Source: Zygnema cylindricum
Lineage: Eukaryota > Streptophyta > Zygnematophyceae > Zygnematales > Zygnemataceae
Assembly: GCA_037447655.1 (NCBI GenBank)
Contig: JBBHKE010002222.1
Span: 1 to 23,868, forward strand
Reading direction: 5' to 3'
DNA: 23,868 nt
Part shown: one piece after another, positions 1 through 8,245 of the stretch
How positions within the stretch are numbered: position 1 is the stretch's first letter
Layout: each line of letters begins with the position of its first letter
The notes under the pieces: generated by a model
The model's database searches: none
What the model was told of the DNA's origin: nothing
What the model saw: only the letters and a program-made list of their open reading frames with translations
Position numbers and translations under genes: made by a program

Positions 1-660
1 AGCCTTCTTTTCCCAGTAGACTTTCCTCTTATGCTAGTACATGAAAATATTGTAAATATATATTATTCTATGTTAGTTTTGCTGAAATTCCCATTGCTAA
101 CATATAAACAAATAAAATAACTTAAACTACTTTTAAAAGTTTCTTGAAGCTACTTACGTAGCAGCAATTTTATTTGAAGTTTTAACACATCATTTCTTGC
201 ATATATTAACGAGAGAAACGTTGTGTTGGTTCCAACTGGGACCTTCCCATTAGTGAGGACAAAACCCTAAAAAGGACAAAAAATGACAAAAATATTGTTT
301 TTGAGTTCGGGGTTCTGGGAGGTTTTGGTGTTCAAAAAAATAAAAGGGGATTATATTAGTTTCGACATTTAATATTCCAACATTTTGAGCCGATGGAAGA
401 TATACTTTTGCCTATGAAATGGATTATAAATACCTTTGGCTAAACATACAAATGGTACGAATGATACTGTAAGGTTGTTTTTTTTTTGGCAACTCGACAA
501 GTTTAAGGGTTTGAGTTTTAAGAATTTTAGATATGAAGATTTGGGTCCAAAGAATTTTTTCAATGTGTGACATATGAAGGCGTGGTGATGTGTACATTTC
601 TTGTTGAAATTATAGACCGTGGATATGATAGAAATGAGCTCCTATAGTTTACAAAAATTT
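1..660. other. Unassigned AT-rich DNA
   Basis: I see no coding region, repeat family or RNA gene here. A minus-strand frame of 64 codons (369-563) is open, but it is lysine and phenylalanine rich, matches no family I know and looks like chance in AT-rich DNA. One AAACCCTAAA motif near 262 resembles a plant telomere unit but is not repeated. Confidence 0.5.
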
Positions 661-744
661 ATGCCACAGATGAAACACAATTGAATTGTTTTCGTTTGCT
701 ACCGCCAAAAATATTTGATAATAACCTTTCACTAGCTCTCTTCC

Positions 745-852
745 TCATCCTCCCCCCCACTTTCCCTCTCTTCCTCTCCTCGGCCTCCCTTTCTCCTACC
801 CTCTCGCTCTCCGTCTCCCTCTCCCTCTTCCTCTCCCTCTCCCTCTCTCTAT
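745..852. repeat. Polypyrimidine CT-rich low-complexity tract
   Basis: About 110 bases of almost pure C and T on the plus strand, built from CCCTCT and CTCTCC words with few interruptions. Open frames on both strands here (Leu/Ser/Pro on plus, Arg/Glu on minus) are composition artefacts. Such mirror-like tracts can adopt triplex structures; nothing in the sequence says whether this one does. Confidence 0.8.
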
Positions 853-1171
853 GTCCTTTGCAAAAACCTCGGCTCTCGCACATGTTTATCAAAGTTTAAC
901 AACACAATATATACTCCAGTAATTCACCCCAAACAAACAACTCAAAATGCGGAAAATAAAAAGGGTTTTCAGTCGAGAGAAAAACTTACTTTGAATTGAG
1001 CCTCGTTCCCTTAGTTTGTTCTAGTTATAAACTGACGTGTCAAAGTGCTCGCCGCAACTGACATGGACCACGGAGACATATTTGAAACCAAACCGAAATC
1101 GTGTCCGAAATTTCCGGCGGCGGCAGCACTTGGAATTCCGGCAAAGCAAACCTAAATCAAAAGAAACTAAT

Positions 1172-1228
1172 CAATTAATTAGATTAAATCAATCAATTAG
1201 ATTAAATCAAGAAATTAGATTAAATCAA
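1172..1228. repeat. Three-unit 18-bp tandem repeat
   Basis: The core ATTAGATTAAATC recurs at 1178, 1196 and 1214, an exact 18-bp period, with small differences between units. As 18 is a multiple of three, the overlapping plus frame (1037-1309) reads a six-residue repeat ending IRLNQ. That frame has no other recognisable feature, so I treat the repeat as non-coding. Confidence 0.8.
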
Positions 1229-1450
1229 AAGAAGGGTGTAGGGAGGGGAATGAAGTGGAAGGGAAAGGGTAAAAAAAGTCAACAAAACGGGGGAAGGGAA
1301 GGGAAGTAAGGGAAAAGAACAAGGAAATGGAGAAGGGAAAATATTATGAAGGACGAAGGAAAAGGAAGGGGTAAGAAGAGAAAAAAAACACAAGAAAGTT
1401 ATTGGGAAAAGGTAAGGAGAGAATCGAGGAAATGGAAAAGAAGAAAATAT
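1229..1450. repeat. Polypurine GA-rich tract
   Basis: Roughly 220 bases dominated by G and A on the plus strand (GGGAAGGGAAGG, GGAAATGGAGAAGG and similar words), starting just after the 18-bp repeat. It is opposite in polarity to the pyrimidine tract at 745-852. No coding signal is seen. Confidence 0.7.
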
Positions 1451-2560
1451 TGTTAGGTTTTTGGTTGAATCGCGCGGAGTGACACTTTAGTGAACCGGAG
1501 CGTTCGCGTAAGGAGCGCTCGACTTCGCTTCGCGTCTATCTATTATGGAGCAGAGGTCGCAAAAGTCAAAATTTTACATAACCGAAACCGACCGTTTTTT
1601 TTTTACTTCAAAATTTGAGTAACCGACGCCCTACCGGGTTATGTCACGCTCCAAAATTGTTAACCGTTAACTGACCGGCGTTTACGAAAATAAAATTTAG
1701 CCAAAACTCGATTTCTCACGACTAACCAGACCCGCTCATAACCGAAAAAGTACAAAAAAAATCTTAGTTTTTCACAACGTATGAATAAGCCAATAATTAC
1801 GATTTGAACGTTCCCTAAGATTTTGGGAAATAAATAGTGTTACTAACGTGTCAAATATGCGACGCTAATCATGATGTCATGTACTTCCACAATACCAAAG
1901 AGTACAAAGAACAATAATGTTGGATTGTATGGACAGTTCAAAATTCTCATTTTTTTTCGTTTTTTCCTAAACAGACCATGACTGACTTTCTTATATTTTT
2001 CTGGTGAGTCGACCGCCCGCAACCGCCCGGTCCCCGAAATTTGGCAACCGAATCCGTTCCAGATCCGGCGGGGGCGGTCGGATAACGATCGGTCACGGTT
2101 TCAATTTTCCGTTTGCGACCTCTGTTATGGATATATTTCGTACGGGTAATCTGCACAAGTTGATTTTTGACATTCTTTCTGTTGGGATATTGTCTCTTCG
2201 CGGTATTTTCGCGAAGCGTCATACAAACATTTATTTGTTGTACGTGAAGTATCACGTCATCATACAAAATGTACGATGTCGTTTGGCTGCGGTACTTTTG
2301 TTATCCGCGAACGAAATGTACTATTACATCTCGTGTCACTTGTTTTTTTTTCGTGCCCATGTGTTTGATTTTGCGTGCAGGTGTGTTCGTGAAGCAACAC
2401 GTGTAAAGTCAACTTTTGGAGTTAGACATTTAGAAGGAAGAAAACGCGTGCTCCTTCTTTTGTGGAGTTTTCATTGCAGTGTGCAGCAGTTAGCTATGGA
2501 CAGACTTCGTCGCTTTGCTAAGTTCTGCTTGTTTTATCTTGTTGTCTTTTTGTGTAGAGT
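1451..2560. other. Unassigned region, possibly host intergenic DNA or LTR
   Basis: The 1560-1760 stretch repeats the word AACCG many times. A GC-rich patch (about 2010-2075) carries several CCGCCCG/GGCGGG words. A plus frame of 189 codons (2004-2573) is open, which is long for chance, but it is Arg/Leu/Phe rich, has no recognisable domain and sits beside a mobile element. I do not call it a gene. It could be an exon of an unknown host gene, or part of the Copia-2 LTR. Confidence 0.35.
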
Positions 2561-2569
2561 AGCAAGTAT

Positions 2570-2818
2570 GTAGGCAGCAGTGTACAGCTGCAGAGTATTG
2601 AATCTAACAAGATTAATCTTGGAGTAAGAGATTATTTAAAAAGGAGTGAGAGGAGAAAGAGGAGAGAAGAGAGATGATGTAAAGAGGCTTTAGCCAAGAA
2701 CACTTATAAATCTTTTTGGCTGAATATTCCTCTTGTTTCTTATGATCTTCAACTATATAATGATTTATGTTTTGTGAATTATTTTAAGTGAATATCTTTT
2801 TTCTAAGATCCTATAATA
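2570..2818 (+). repeat. Probable 3' part of the Copia-2 5' LTR
   Basis: Inferred only from position: the next bases are a Copia-type primer binding site. The stretch contains a purine-rich patch (2640-2685), a TATA-like word (TATAAATC near 2705) and AT-rich sequence, as expected of an LTR. Its last bases do not end in the usual CA. The matching 3' LTR is not in the window, so neither the start nor the exact end can be fixed. Confidence 0.4.
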
Positions 2819-2829
2819 GGTATCAAAGC
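2819..2829 (+). other. Primer binding site of Copia-2 (initiator Met tRNA type)
   Basis: GGTATCAAAGC matches the tail of the plant Copia primer site TGGTATCAGAGC, with one internal mismatch and the first base lost. The nested Copia-1 has a similar site at 14791. It marks the LTR/leader boundary and sets the orientation as plus. Confidence 0.65.
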
Positions 2830-3420
2830 TAGTGTTTAAAAGATAAAAAGGGAGCGCCTAGGGAAGAAGAATAGTAATACTCCTTGCCGCGTGTCGACTT
2901 CGGAAAGAGCAAAGTGTTGGATTGGCACGTGAAGCCGATCCAATACGGGGTAGAATATGGAAATATCCATACTCGAGCCGCCCGTAATAAATGGGTACGG
3001 ACCCGCCAGTCTCAACATCGAGCTGGTGGCACAGTGGTAGTGCGTTTGCAGCTGAAGTGAAAGGTCCCAGGTTGGAACCCTGGCCGGCTCAATTTTCCCA
3101 ATTGTAGGACATGCCGAATCTCGGATTTCTAAGAAATCTAACACAAAGGAGTTATGTTTTTTGGGTTCTCAACTTGAGGAGACTCGGAATACAGAGAGAA
3201 AAATTGAGGAAATGTTTGATACATTTATCGATATGTAAAATTCCGTTTTCAAACTCAACCGAGTGAGAGCAAAGAAAACACTTCCTTTCTGGATGGCGAT
3301 CCATTCGGTGGAGGAGCTAATGAGAGTGAGAGAAAAGAGAGGATTAGGAAGGGAAAGTCGAAGATAGAAGAAGAAGAGTCATAGTTTGACTAAGGATTGG
3401 AGATTGAAGAAAATTATAAT
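2830..3420 (+). other. Copia-2 5' leader with several small hairpins
   Basis: About 590 bases between the primer site and gag, with no open frame of note. It holds a 10-bp inverted repeat with one G-T pair (about 2914-2942, TTGGATTGGC against GCCGATCCAA), an ATGGA/TCCAT hairpin near 2957-2972, a GGGT/ACCC hairpin near 2994-3005, and the tRNA-like segment annotated separately. The cluster of stems before the cloverleaf may be structured RNA or an inserted SINE. Confidence 0.4.
3020..3090 (+). tRNA. tRNA-like cloverleaf (possible tRNA-Gln CTG pseudogene or SINE head)
   Basis: Seventy-one bases fold by hand into a full cloverleaf. The acceptor stem GAGCTGG/CCGGCTC has 7 pairs with one G-T. The D stem is GCAC/GTGC, the anticodon stem TTTGC/GTGAA has two G-T pairs, the variable loop has 5 nt, and the T stem is CCAGG/CCTGG. 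A-box TGGCACAGTGG (3027-3037) and B-box GGTTGGAACCC (3070-3080) are present at normal spacing. The seven-base anticodon loop would place CTG at the anticodon (Gln). Against a functional gene, the base before the anticodon is G instead of the near-universal T, and the T loop has G where C is conserved. No CCA or poly-T terminator follows directly. I favour a decayed tRNA or a tRNA-derived SINE head inside the Copia-2 leader. Confidence 0.55.
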
Positions 3421-4188
3421 ATGTTAGGGAAATCTGTGGCCTTTAATGGCTCCAATTATGCTGTTTGGAATAAATTTATTTCAAGCTAACTTATTTTTAA
3501 TAAGCTTTGGAGGATTTTCAATGGAGAAGAAAAGATGCCACTCGAGAGTAAGGCACCTGCTCAATGGAGGTTGAAGGATATTGCGGCAATGACTGGTTTG
3601 ATGAAGAATTGCACTTCTTCCGTGCTTGATCATTTCCTCGCTCACGGCACGGCCCAAGAGGGTTGGCAAGCAATTGAGGAGCAATATGAGAAAGGCGTTG
3701 AGAACAAGGGTTAATATGTTTATATGGAATTTATTAATTTTAAAATCAGACTAAATGAAGTGTTGGATGATGATGTAAAGCGCTTCAATATTATACTCAA
3801 GCAATTACTAAACAATGGTCGAGTTATTTTGGATGCGCATAAATTAAGCCTTTTTCTTAACGCTTTACCGGACAATCTTCCGCATCTTAAAGCTATTTTA
3901 CGAGCGAAGGCGGATAACAATTTCGGATTCACCGTCAACTTTATCAAAATGTCGGAGGGAACTCCATCGGCTTCTTCAAGTGGAGGAGGAAGATTTCTCA
4001 ACCTCACTACTGTTGAAACCCCGAATCTTAACTAAACTGGTGGTAGAGGAGGTGGTAGGGGAGGTGGCCTGAGAGATGGTGCCGGCCGAGGCAACAAGAA
4101 GGTGCAAGGTAGTCCACCGAAGGTCCCATCGGAACTTTCCAATGTGACATGCTGTCGGTGTAACCGGCTTGGAAATTTGTTTTCCTCA
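3421..4188 (+). pseudogene. Copia-2 gag, N-terminal part up to the first zinc knuckle
   Basis: One plus frame from ATG 3421 reads a Copia Gag with in-frame stops at about 3487, 3712 and 4033. It opens with FNGSNYAVWNKF, the conserved Gag motif also seen in the neighbouring Copia-1 (FAGSNFAIWKRN). A helical Gag body follows, then a Gly/Arg-rich linker (about 4036-4105). The frame ends in CCRCNRLGNLFSSC, a CX2CX4HX4C zinc knuckle whose His has become Asn. Gag packages element RNA into cytoplasmic particles. The frame stops abruptly at the knuckle's last Cys, whose TGT codon overlaps the first bases of Gypsy block A1. The rest of Gag resumes at about 21060, so this is the left half of an element split by a 16.9-kb insertion. 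Confidence 0.8.
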
Positions 4189-5254
4189 TGTCATGTCGCA
4201 AGGTGTCGGCAGGTATTATTACTCACCCCTATACTAATTGACGTACCTGTGATGTGACAGGTTCATAACGAAGAGTACAGCTCAAGTTACGGACAAATCA
4301 AATACTAGATTACCTTCACGTATGGCACAATGGGAACGCAATGTGGAAGTAGTGTGGGACCGGACTGCGCTACGGCATCGGATGTCAAAAATTCAAACGG
4401 CTCCAAACTTGACTGATGTTTGAAGTCATGAACCCTTGGAGGTTCATGCATTATTTTGCTTAGCTTTGGGAGGGTTTTCATCCTCGAGGTGTAGATGTAA
4501 GGCATTATTGTGCGGCCACCCAGCAGCCGTCTCTAGGAACTGGCAACGTTTGACATAGAAACCTGCATGCTCAAAGACATATAGGAATATGTGTGACAGT
4601 ACGGATTAGTGAAAGCATAGGATAAAACGCCATTTGGCAAGATATAAACTTTTGCAAATTAAGTACGGAAATCCAACATTGGAAGGTTGTTGTGGCATTG
4701 TTTGACATACAAACCTGCATGCTCAAAGACATATAACAATTAGTGTGACAGTACAGATTAGTAAAGCATAGGATAAAACGCCATTTGGCAAGAAAAAAAC
4801 TTTTGCAAATTAAGTACAGAAATCCAACATTAGAGGTTGTCGTTTTGTGGCAGGTTTTTTCTCGAGATTTGTCGAACATTGTGATCCTAAGGTTTCCACC
4901 TAAATATTTAGTGACAGGCTAGTTTGGGATTACGGTTTCTTTTGAGACCCATAGCCTATGGTATTACATGTTTCGGAGAATCTCTTTCTCTTTCTACTAA
5001 GATCTTACCTAATCTATCGGCACTAGCCAGCCTGGAAGGTTTTCCTCCAGACTGTTTTTCTACTTGCTGTTGTTGGTGAATCTTGTCTGTAGGCTTAGTG
5101 TTTTCTTGCTGTCTGGGCGTTGACCGCACGGGTTTGAACCCACCTTGTCTGGCCTTGGAGGAATCGGCTCTCTCTCTCCAGCTGAGGAAGAGTTCTGGCC
5201 TGATGGTTGGACTCCTGTAGGGAATATTGATGACTTCAAGGCCTAGTGGCTACT
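4189..5254 (+). repeat. Gypsy terminal block A1
   Basis: Direct repeat of 19901-20832 (A2). Both start TGTCATG(T/C)CGCAAGG and end near GGCCTAGT(G/T)GCTACT, with long matching stretches and roughly 85-90 percent identity by eye. A1 is longer than A2 mainly because of the 152-bp internal duplication at 4548-4850. Position and length suit an LTR or part of one, but the segment that follows A2 (block B2) does not follow A1. Confidence 0.8.
4548..4850. repeat. 152-bp tandem duplication inside A1
   Basis: GTTTGACATA(G/C)AAACCTGCATG occurs at 4548 and again at 4700, and the following sequence (GACAGTAC, GGATAAAACGCCATTTGGCAAG, AATCCAACATT) is repeated at the same offset. A2 has only one unit (from about 20258). 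The duplication therefore arose in A1 after the two A blocks separated, or was lost from A2. Confidence 0.85.
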
Positions 5255-5517
5255 CTCGCAAATATTATTGTACTCAATTTGTTGTTTTTTCAATTTTCTT
5301 TATTGCTAGTTTAATTGTTTTTCCATCTAGTTTATGGTTTATATGTTGGTATCTTAAAACCCTTGCTTGTTTTCATTCCATTAATTGTCCAGTTATTCTT
5401 GAAGTAGTTGAATCTGAGATTGCTAAAATTGTCTGGTATTGTTTTCTCTTCTTTCATCCTACTAGATTAACTCACGCATAACACCTAGCAAGCTTAAACC
5501 ATAATAAAAAAAACTTG

Positions 5518-5520
<3 letters not shown>

Positions 5521-5572
<52 letters not shown>

Positions 5573-5574
5573 TA
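5521..5574. repeat. (AT)n microsatellite
   Basis: About 21 uninterrupted AT dinucleotides, followed by GTATATATATATT. A common, unstable simple repeat with no assigned role. Confidence 0.95.
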
Positions 5575-5920
5575 GGTTGTATAAAATTATTACAAAAATT
5601 ATCATTGCTTTATAGTCGGGTTGAGCGTGGCATAGTGCTGATACGCGTGCCCTAATAGGCAACAAACTAAGTCATTGAGCTGTGGTGTTTCTTGACAATT
5701 TGGAATTGGAGAGGAATTCGAGCTCGCATTACCATACTTGGTACTATCGCTCTAAGGTGAGTAGTCGGTTCTTTGCGGGTGCAGGCTCGAAGAAGGTAGT
5801 TAAGTGCAACCGTTTAGAGGGATTTTTACTCAACCGCAGGCAATGGCTTTTGTTCGTATAGGGCATTTTGTCACAATTTCTTAGATCTGACCGTGATTGG
5901 TCTTGAATAGCAGCTTCTTG

Positions 5921-6037
5921 TTTTATTACATCTGGCCTTGTTTCCCCAATAGTTTTCTGTTTTATTACATTTGGCCATGTTGGCCCTGATAGTTTACTGT
6001 TTTTATTAAAATGTGGCCACAAGTGGCCTTGCATAGG
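5921..6037. repeat. Three degenerate 39-40-bp tandem units
   Basis: TTTTATTACAT(C/T)TGGCC(T/A)TG starts at 5921 and 5960, and a weaker unit TTTTTATTAAAATGTGGCC starts near 6000. The later part of each unit shares (A/G)ATAGTTT(T/A)CTG. It lies directly upstream of the protease frame. Confidence 0.7.
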
Positions 6038-6076
6038 TGACGTGTTTCTTCTTGGCGTGGCTTGGAGTGACTTCTT

Positions 6077-6602
6077 GTGGCCTATAAGGTCAAAGAACGG
6101 TTATCAATACTGTCCACCATGCTTCGTGATCTAGTGCACAACACCAAATCCGTGGATCTAACTCAATCTGCTCATGCATTACAGACCCTTCAGAATCATA
6201 GAAACACTCTCTCTCTTCAAGCAATTACCCTTAAAGAACGTGTTGGTCTTACACCGCAAATAAGTTTGATGGATAACAAACTAGGAGTGTTTACAGTCAA
6301 TGGTTTTGCCCAAGCGTTACCTCTCAGGGACACAGGTGCAAAACCAATTATTCTTGGGTCAAATTTTGCGATCAAAATAGGTCTTAAATTACAACCTACA
6401 ACCACACGTTTATTGACTTCAACAGGCACCACAATACTTGTCCTTGGAATTACAAAAGAACCCATCTTTTTTAAGTTTCTGTGCAAGTTGGAAATAGATT
6501 TTACATAAATATATGCTCACGCCTTGGTCACCAAGTGTAATGATTATGAATGCTTAGTTGGCCAAGACGTTATTTTTCGCGTAGGGGGGGGTTTATATGC
6601 AT
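6077..6602 (+). pseudogene. Gypsy aspartic protease region
   Basis: The frame from 6077 reads 143 residues to a TAA at about 6508, then continues in frame to a TGA near 6602. Residues 66-100 resemble a retropepsin N-terminal half, with the catalytic motif RDTGAKPIILGSNFA (Asp85-Thr-Gly). After the stop, ECLVGQDVIF matches the hydrophobic Gly-rich segment near the retropepsin C-terminus. In the family this domain cleaves Gag-Pol in the particle. The N-terminal 60 residues are not recognised and may be the tail of Gag or a linker. The catalytic triplet is intact but the frame is interrupted. The methyltransferase region begins at once downstream, in a different frame. Confidence 0.75.
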
Positions 6603-7828
6603 GATCAAACATTTTCGTATAGACCTAGCAACTTTCCAGAACGCAAAATTTGCTTACCCCTTATCTCGGCGTGGCAACCCATGCATACCACGGCCCATTC
6701 TGCGCTGATCTTGCAAGCCTATGTCGCAGTTGGCATAGGTGCGGAGATTCTTCAATCTGTAACATAGGAGGAAATCTGATTAGATCCTCCGAGAATACCA
6801 AAATTATTTAGCACACCTGGATTTATTATTGACTCCGCAGATTTTGACCGACTTTATAAATTCACCATACCAATCTCGTTATTGAGTATTTCAAAACCAT
6901 CCTCCACTACGACAAATTCTTTCGGTTTCTTGCCCATTAAATGGAAACTGGTCAATTTGCAACCGCATCCAAACTGTCTCGTTATTTTATACCTTTTTGT
7001 AGGGATAAGAACTTCACTTCTCGCTTGCCTTCAAAACGGTCTTCTGATTAAGCATTATTACTCTGTAGATATTGATCCCTTGGCCAGACGTGCTTAGTTG
7101 CACCACTGTCAAATTTTGCACAAACAATATCCTCACCTCTAACCCTTGTCTGCTTTTCACAACATGCACTCAGCTTTGCCACAAGATATGCTTTTCACAA
7201 CATGCACTCAGCTTTGCCACAAGATATCCAGCTAATAGGAAATCATCACTTGATGGAATTAGAACCAATCGATCTCCACTTTGCCGGATGGGAATGGCAA
7301 GGTATGTCTAGGGCTGAGAAAGGTTTAGGTCTCGCAGATCTGCGTACTAAGCTATTGTTTGAGGTTGTTCGTCTTATTCACTTCTTCCAAAAATAGGACC
7401 GTCCTTTCAAATACATCCAAGAAAATATCGCAACTCATAATGATCTGCGACCAACGGTAGTCGCATATTACAAACGCATTGAATCATTGATTAGACCAAC
7501 ATTAATTATCAATGTCGCACGTCATGGTTCGCTGGCTCACTAGGTTTGTTCTAAGTGTGCTAAATTGTTAGACATGGGTCGGCTCCGAGAAGCTAACCTC
7601 GCTGTCTGACCACTGATCCTTTCCATTCGGGATGTACGTCTTCTATTTCATAAGGTCCAGACATGTATACAGACAGACTATCCTTCTGGATTTGATGTTA
7701 ACATCCCGAGCCAGCCACTACGTGCACTACCTACACTAGTCCCACACCCACACTTTCATGCATATTTACATAATCCACCGAATGCCACAATACTCATACA
7801 ATCGCTTAGAAGCTTACCGCCGCAGTAA
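6597..7828 (+). pseudogene. Cytosine-5 DNA methyltransferase domain within Gypsy pol
   Basis: In one frame from about 6597 to the duplication at 7152, then shifted by it: LYLFVGIRTSLLACLQ (6987-7034) matches SAM-binding motif I (F-x-G-x-G, second Gly now Arg). YYSVDIDPLARRA (7056-7094) matches motif II. FAGWEWQGMSRAEKGLG (about 7280-7330) matches catalytic motif IV (P-C-Q type), with Trp32 of that frame at the catalytic Cys. KYIQENIATH (about 7409-7438) matches motif VI (ENV). VARHGSLAH, then stop, then V (7514-7546) fits the motif VIII region. The frame runs on as a possible target-recognition region to about 7828. Stops lie at 6765, 6777, 7095, 7140, 7394, 7541 and 7607. The enzyme family methylates cytosine C5 using SAM. 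DNMT3/DRM, CMT or other class cannot be settled by eye; the GSLAH segment recalls DNMT3. Lying between protease and RT, it would have been part of Pol. Confidence 0.85.
7152..7227. repeat. Perfect 38-bp tandem duplication inside the methyltransferase
   Basis: GCTTTTCACAACATGCACTC and the next 18 bases occur twice back to back (7152-7189 and 7190-7227) with no differences. Thirty-eight is not a multiple of three, and the methyltransferase frame before it (frame of 6597) and after it (frame of 7202) differ by exactly this shift. The duplication is thus a frame-breaking event and, being perfect, probably recent compared with the stops around it. Confidence 0.95.
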
Positions 7829-8245
7829 CGAGAGCACCTTTACATTTCATTCCGCACTACTCGCTTCCGACTCACCGTTGCGTACGCACCTTACTCCGTT
7901 GAGTCATGGATCTTCAATCATCTTCAGTTGTTTTGGGCATAGGGTTTGCAGTCCGTCGATACTCACAGAACAATCAGTCTAAATCAGCTGGGGTGGGCAT
8001 ACACCATTTCAATACACAGCATCTAAGTCCGCACCTTCTCTCCAGGTACAGCTTTTCTGCTCTCCCTCTTTCCTTCCCCTGTCAGACCTGACACCGCTCA
8101 CACTATTTATGATTTTTTGATCCCTGGTCACATGGGTTGGTCTCTCCTAACATACACAGCCGCTAGGTCTTAGGCCCCGGACCAAGTATCCGCACACTGG
8201 ACAGTCGTATTTTCGTCTAGATGTTGGCATCACGTAGTAAATTGT
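7829..8245 (+). other. Pol linker between methyltransferase and reverse transcriptase
   Basis: About 420 bases with no recognisable domain. Two overlapping plus frames (7758-7982 and 7906-8091) are open for 60-74 codons but show no motif. By position it should hold the methyltransferase C-terminus (motifs IX-X) and the lead-in to reverse transcriptase; neither is identifiable by eye, so deletion or strong decay is likely. Confidence 0.45.

Larger units (their letters stand above)
5255..6076 (+). other. Gypsy 5' spacer without recognisable gag
   Basis: After A1 homology stops there are about 820 bases where LTR end, primer binding site and gag would be expected. I recognise none of them. The stretch includes AT-rich DNA, a dinucleotide repeat and a three-unit 39-bp repeat. 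The open frames here (plus 5227-5481, minus 5744-6034) show no domain; the minus one repeats because the DNA does. Deletion or replacement of the gag region is likely. Confidence 0.5.

Noticed and set aside
250-275. Plant telomere-like AAACCCTAAA
   Set aside because: A single unit; no array.
659-899. Open frames on both strands of the CT-rich tract (Arg/Glu-rich and Leu/Ser-rich proteins)
   Set aside because: Both are explained by low-complexity composition; no start context or domain.
1172-1228. Possible CRISPR-like array
   Set aside because: Units are contiguous with no spacers, and the window is eukaryotic transposon DNA.
1037-1309. 90-codon plus frame with an IRLNQ hexapeptide repeat
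   Set aside because: The repeat is an 18-bp DNA tandem repeat that happens to be a multiple of three, followed by a purine tract; nothing else supports coding.
4571-4879. Minus-strand 102-codon frame with an internal protein repeat
   Set aside because: The repeat is the 152-bp DNA duplication in A1 read in antisense; no domain.
5335-5360. TTGGTATCTTAAAACCC as a Gypsy primer binding site
   Set aside because: It matches the initiator-Met site for only about 8 bases, and it is about 90 bases past the end of A1 with no LTR boundary beside it.
5253-5480. A diverged third B block (B0) directly after A1
   Set aside because: Some T-rich words look alike (AATTTTCTTTATTGCTAGTTTA), but I could not extend an alignment; low complexity explains it.
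6217-6486. Minus-strand 89-codon frame opposite the protease
   Set aside because: Shadow of the protease frame.
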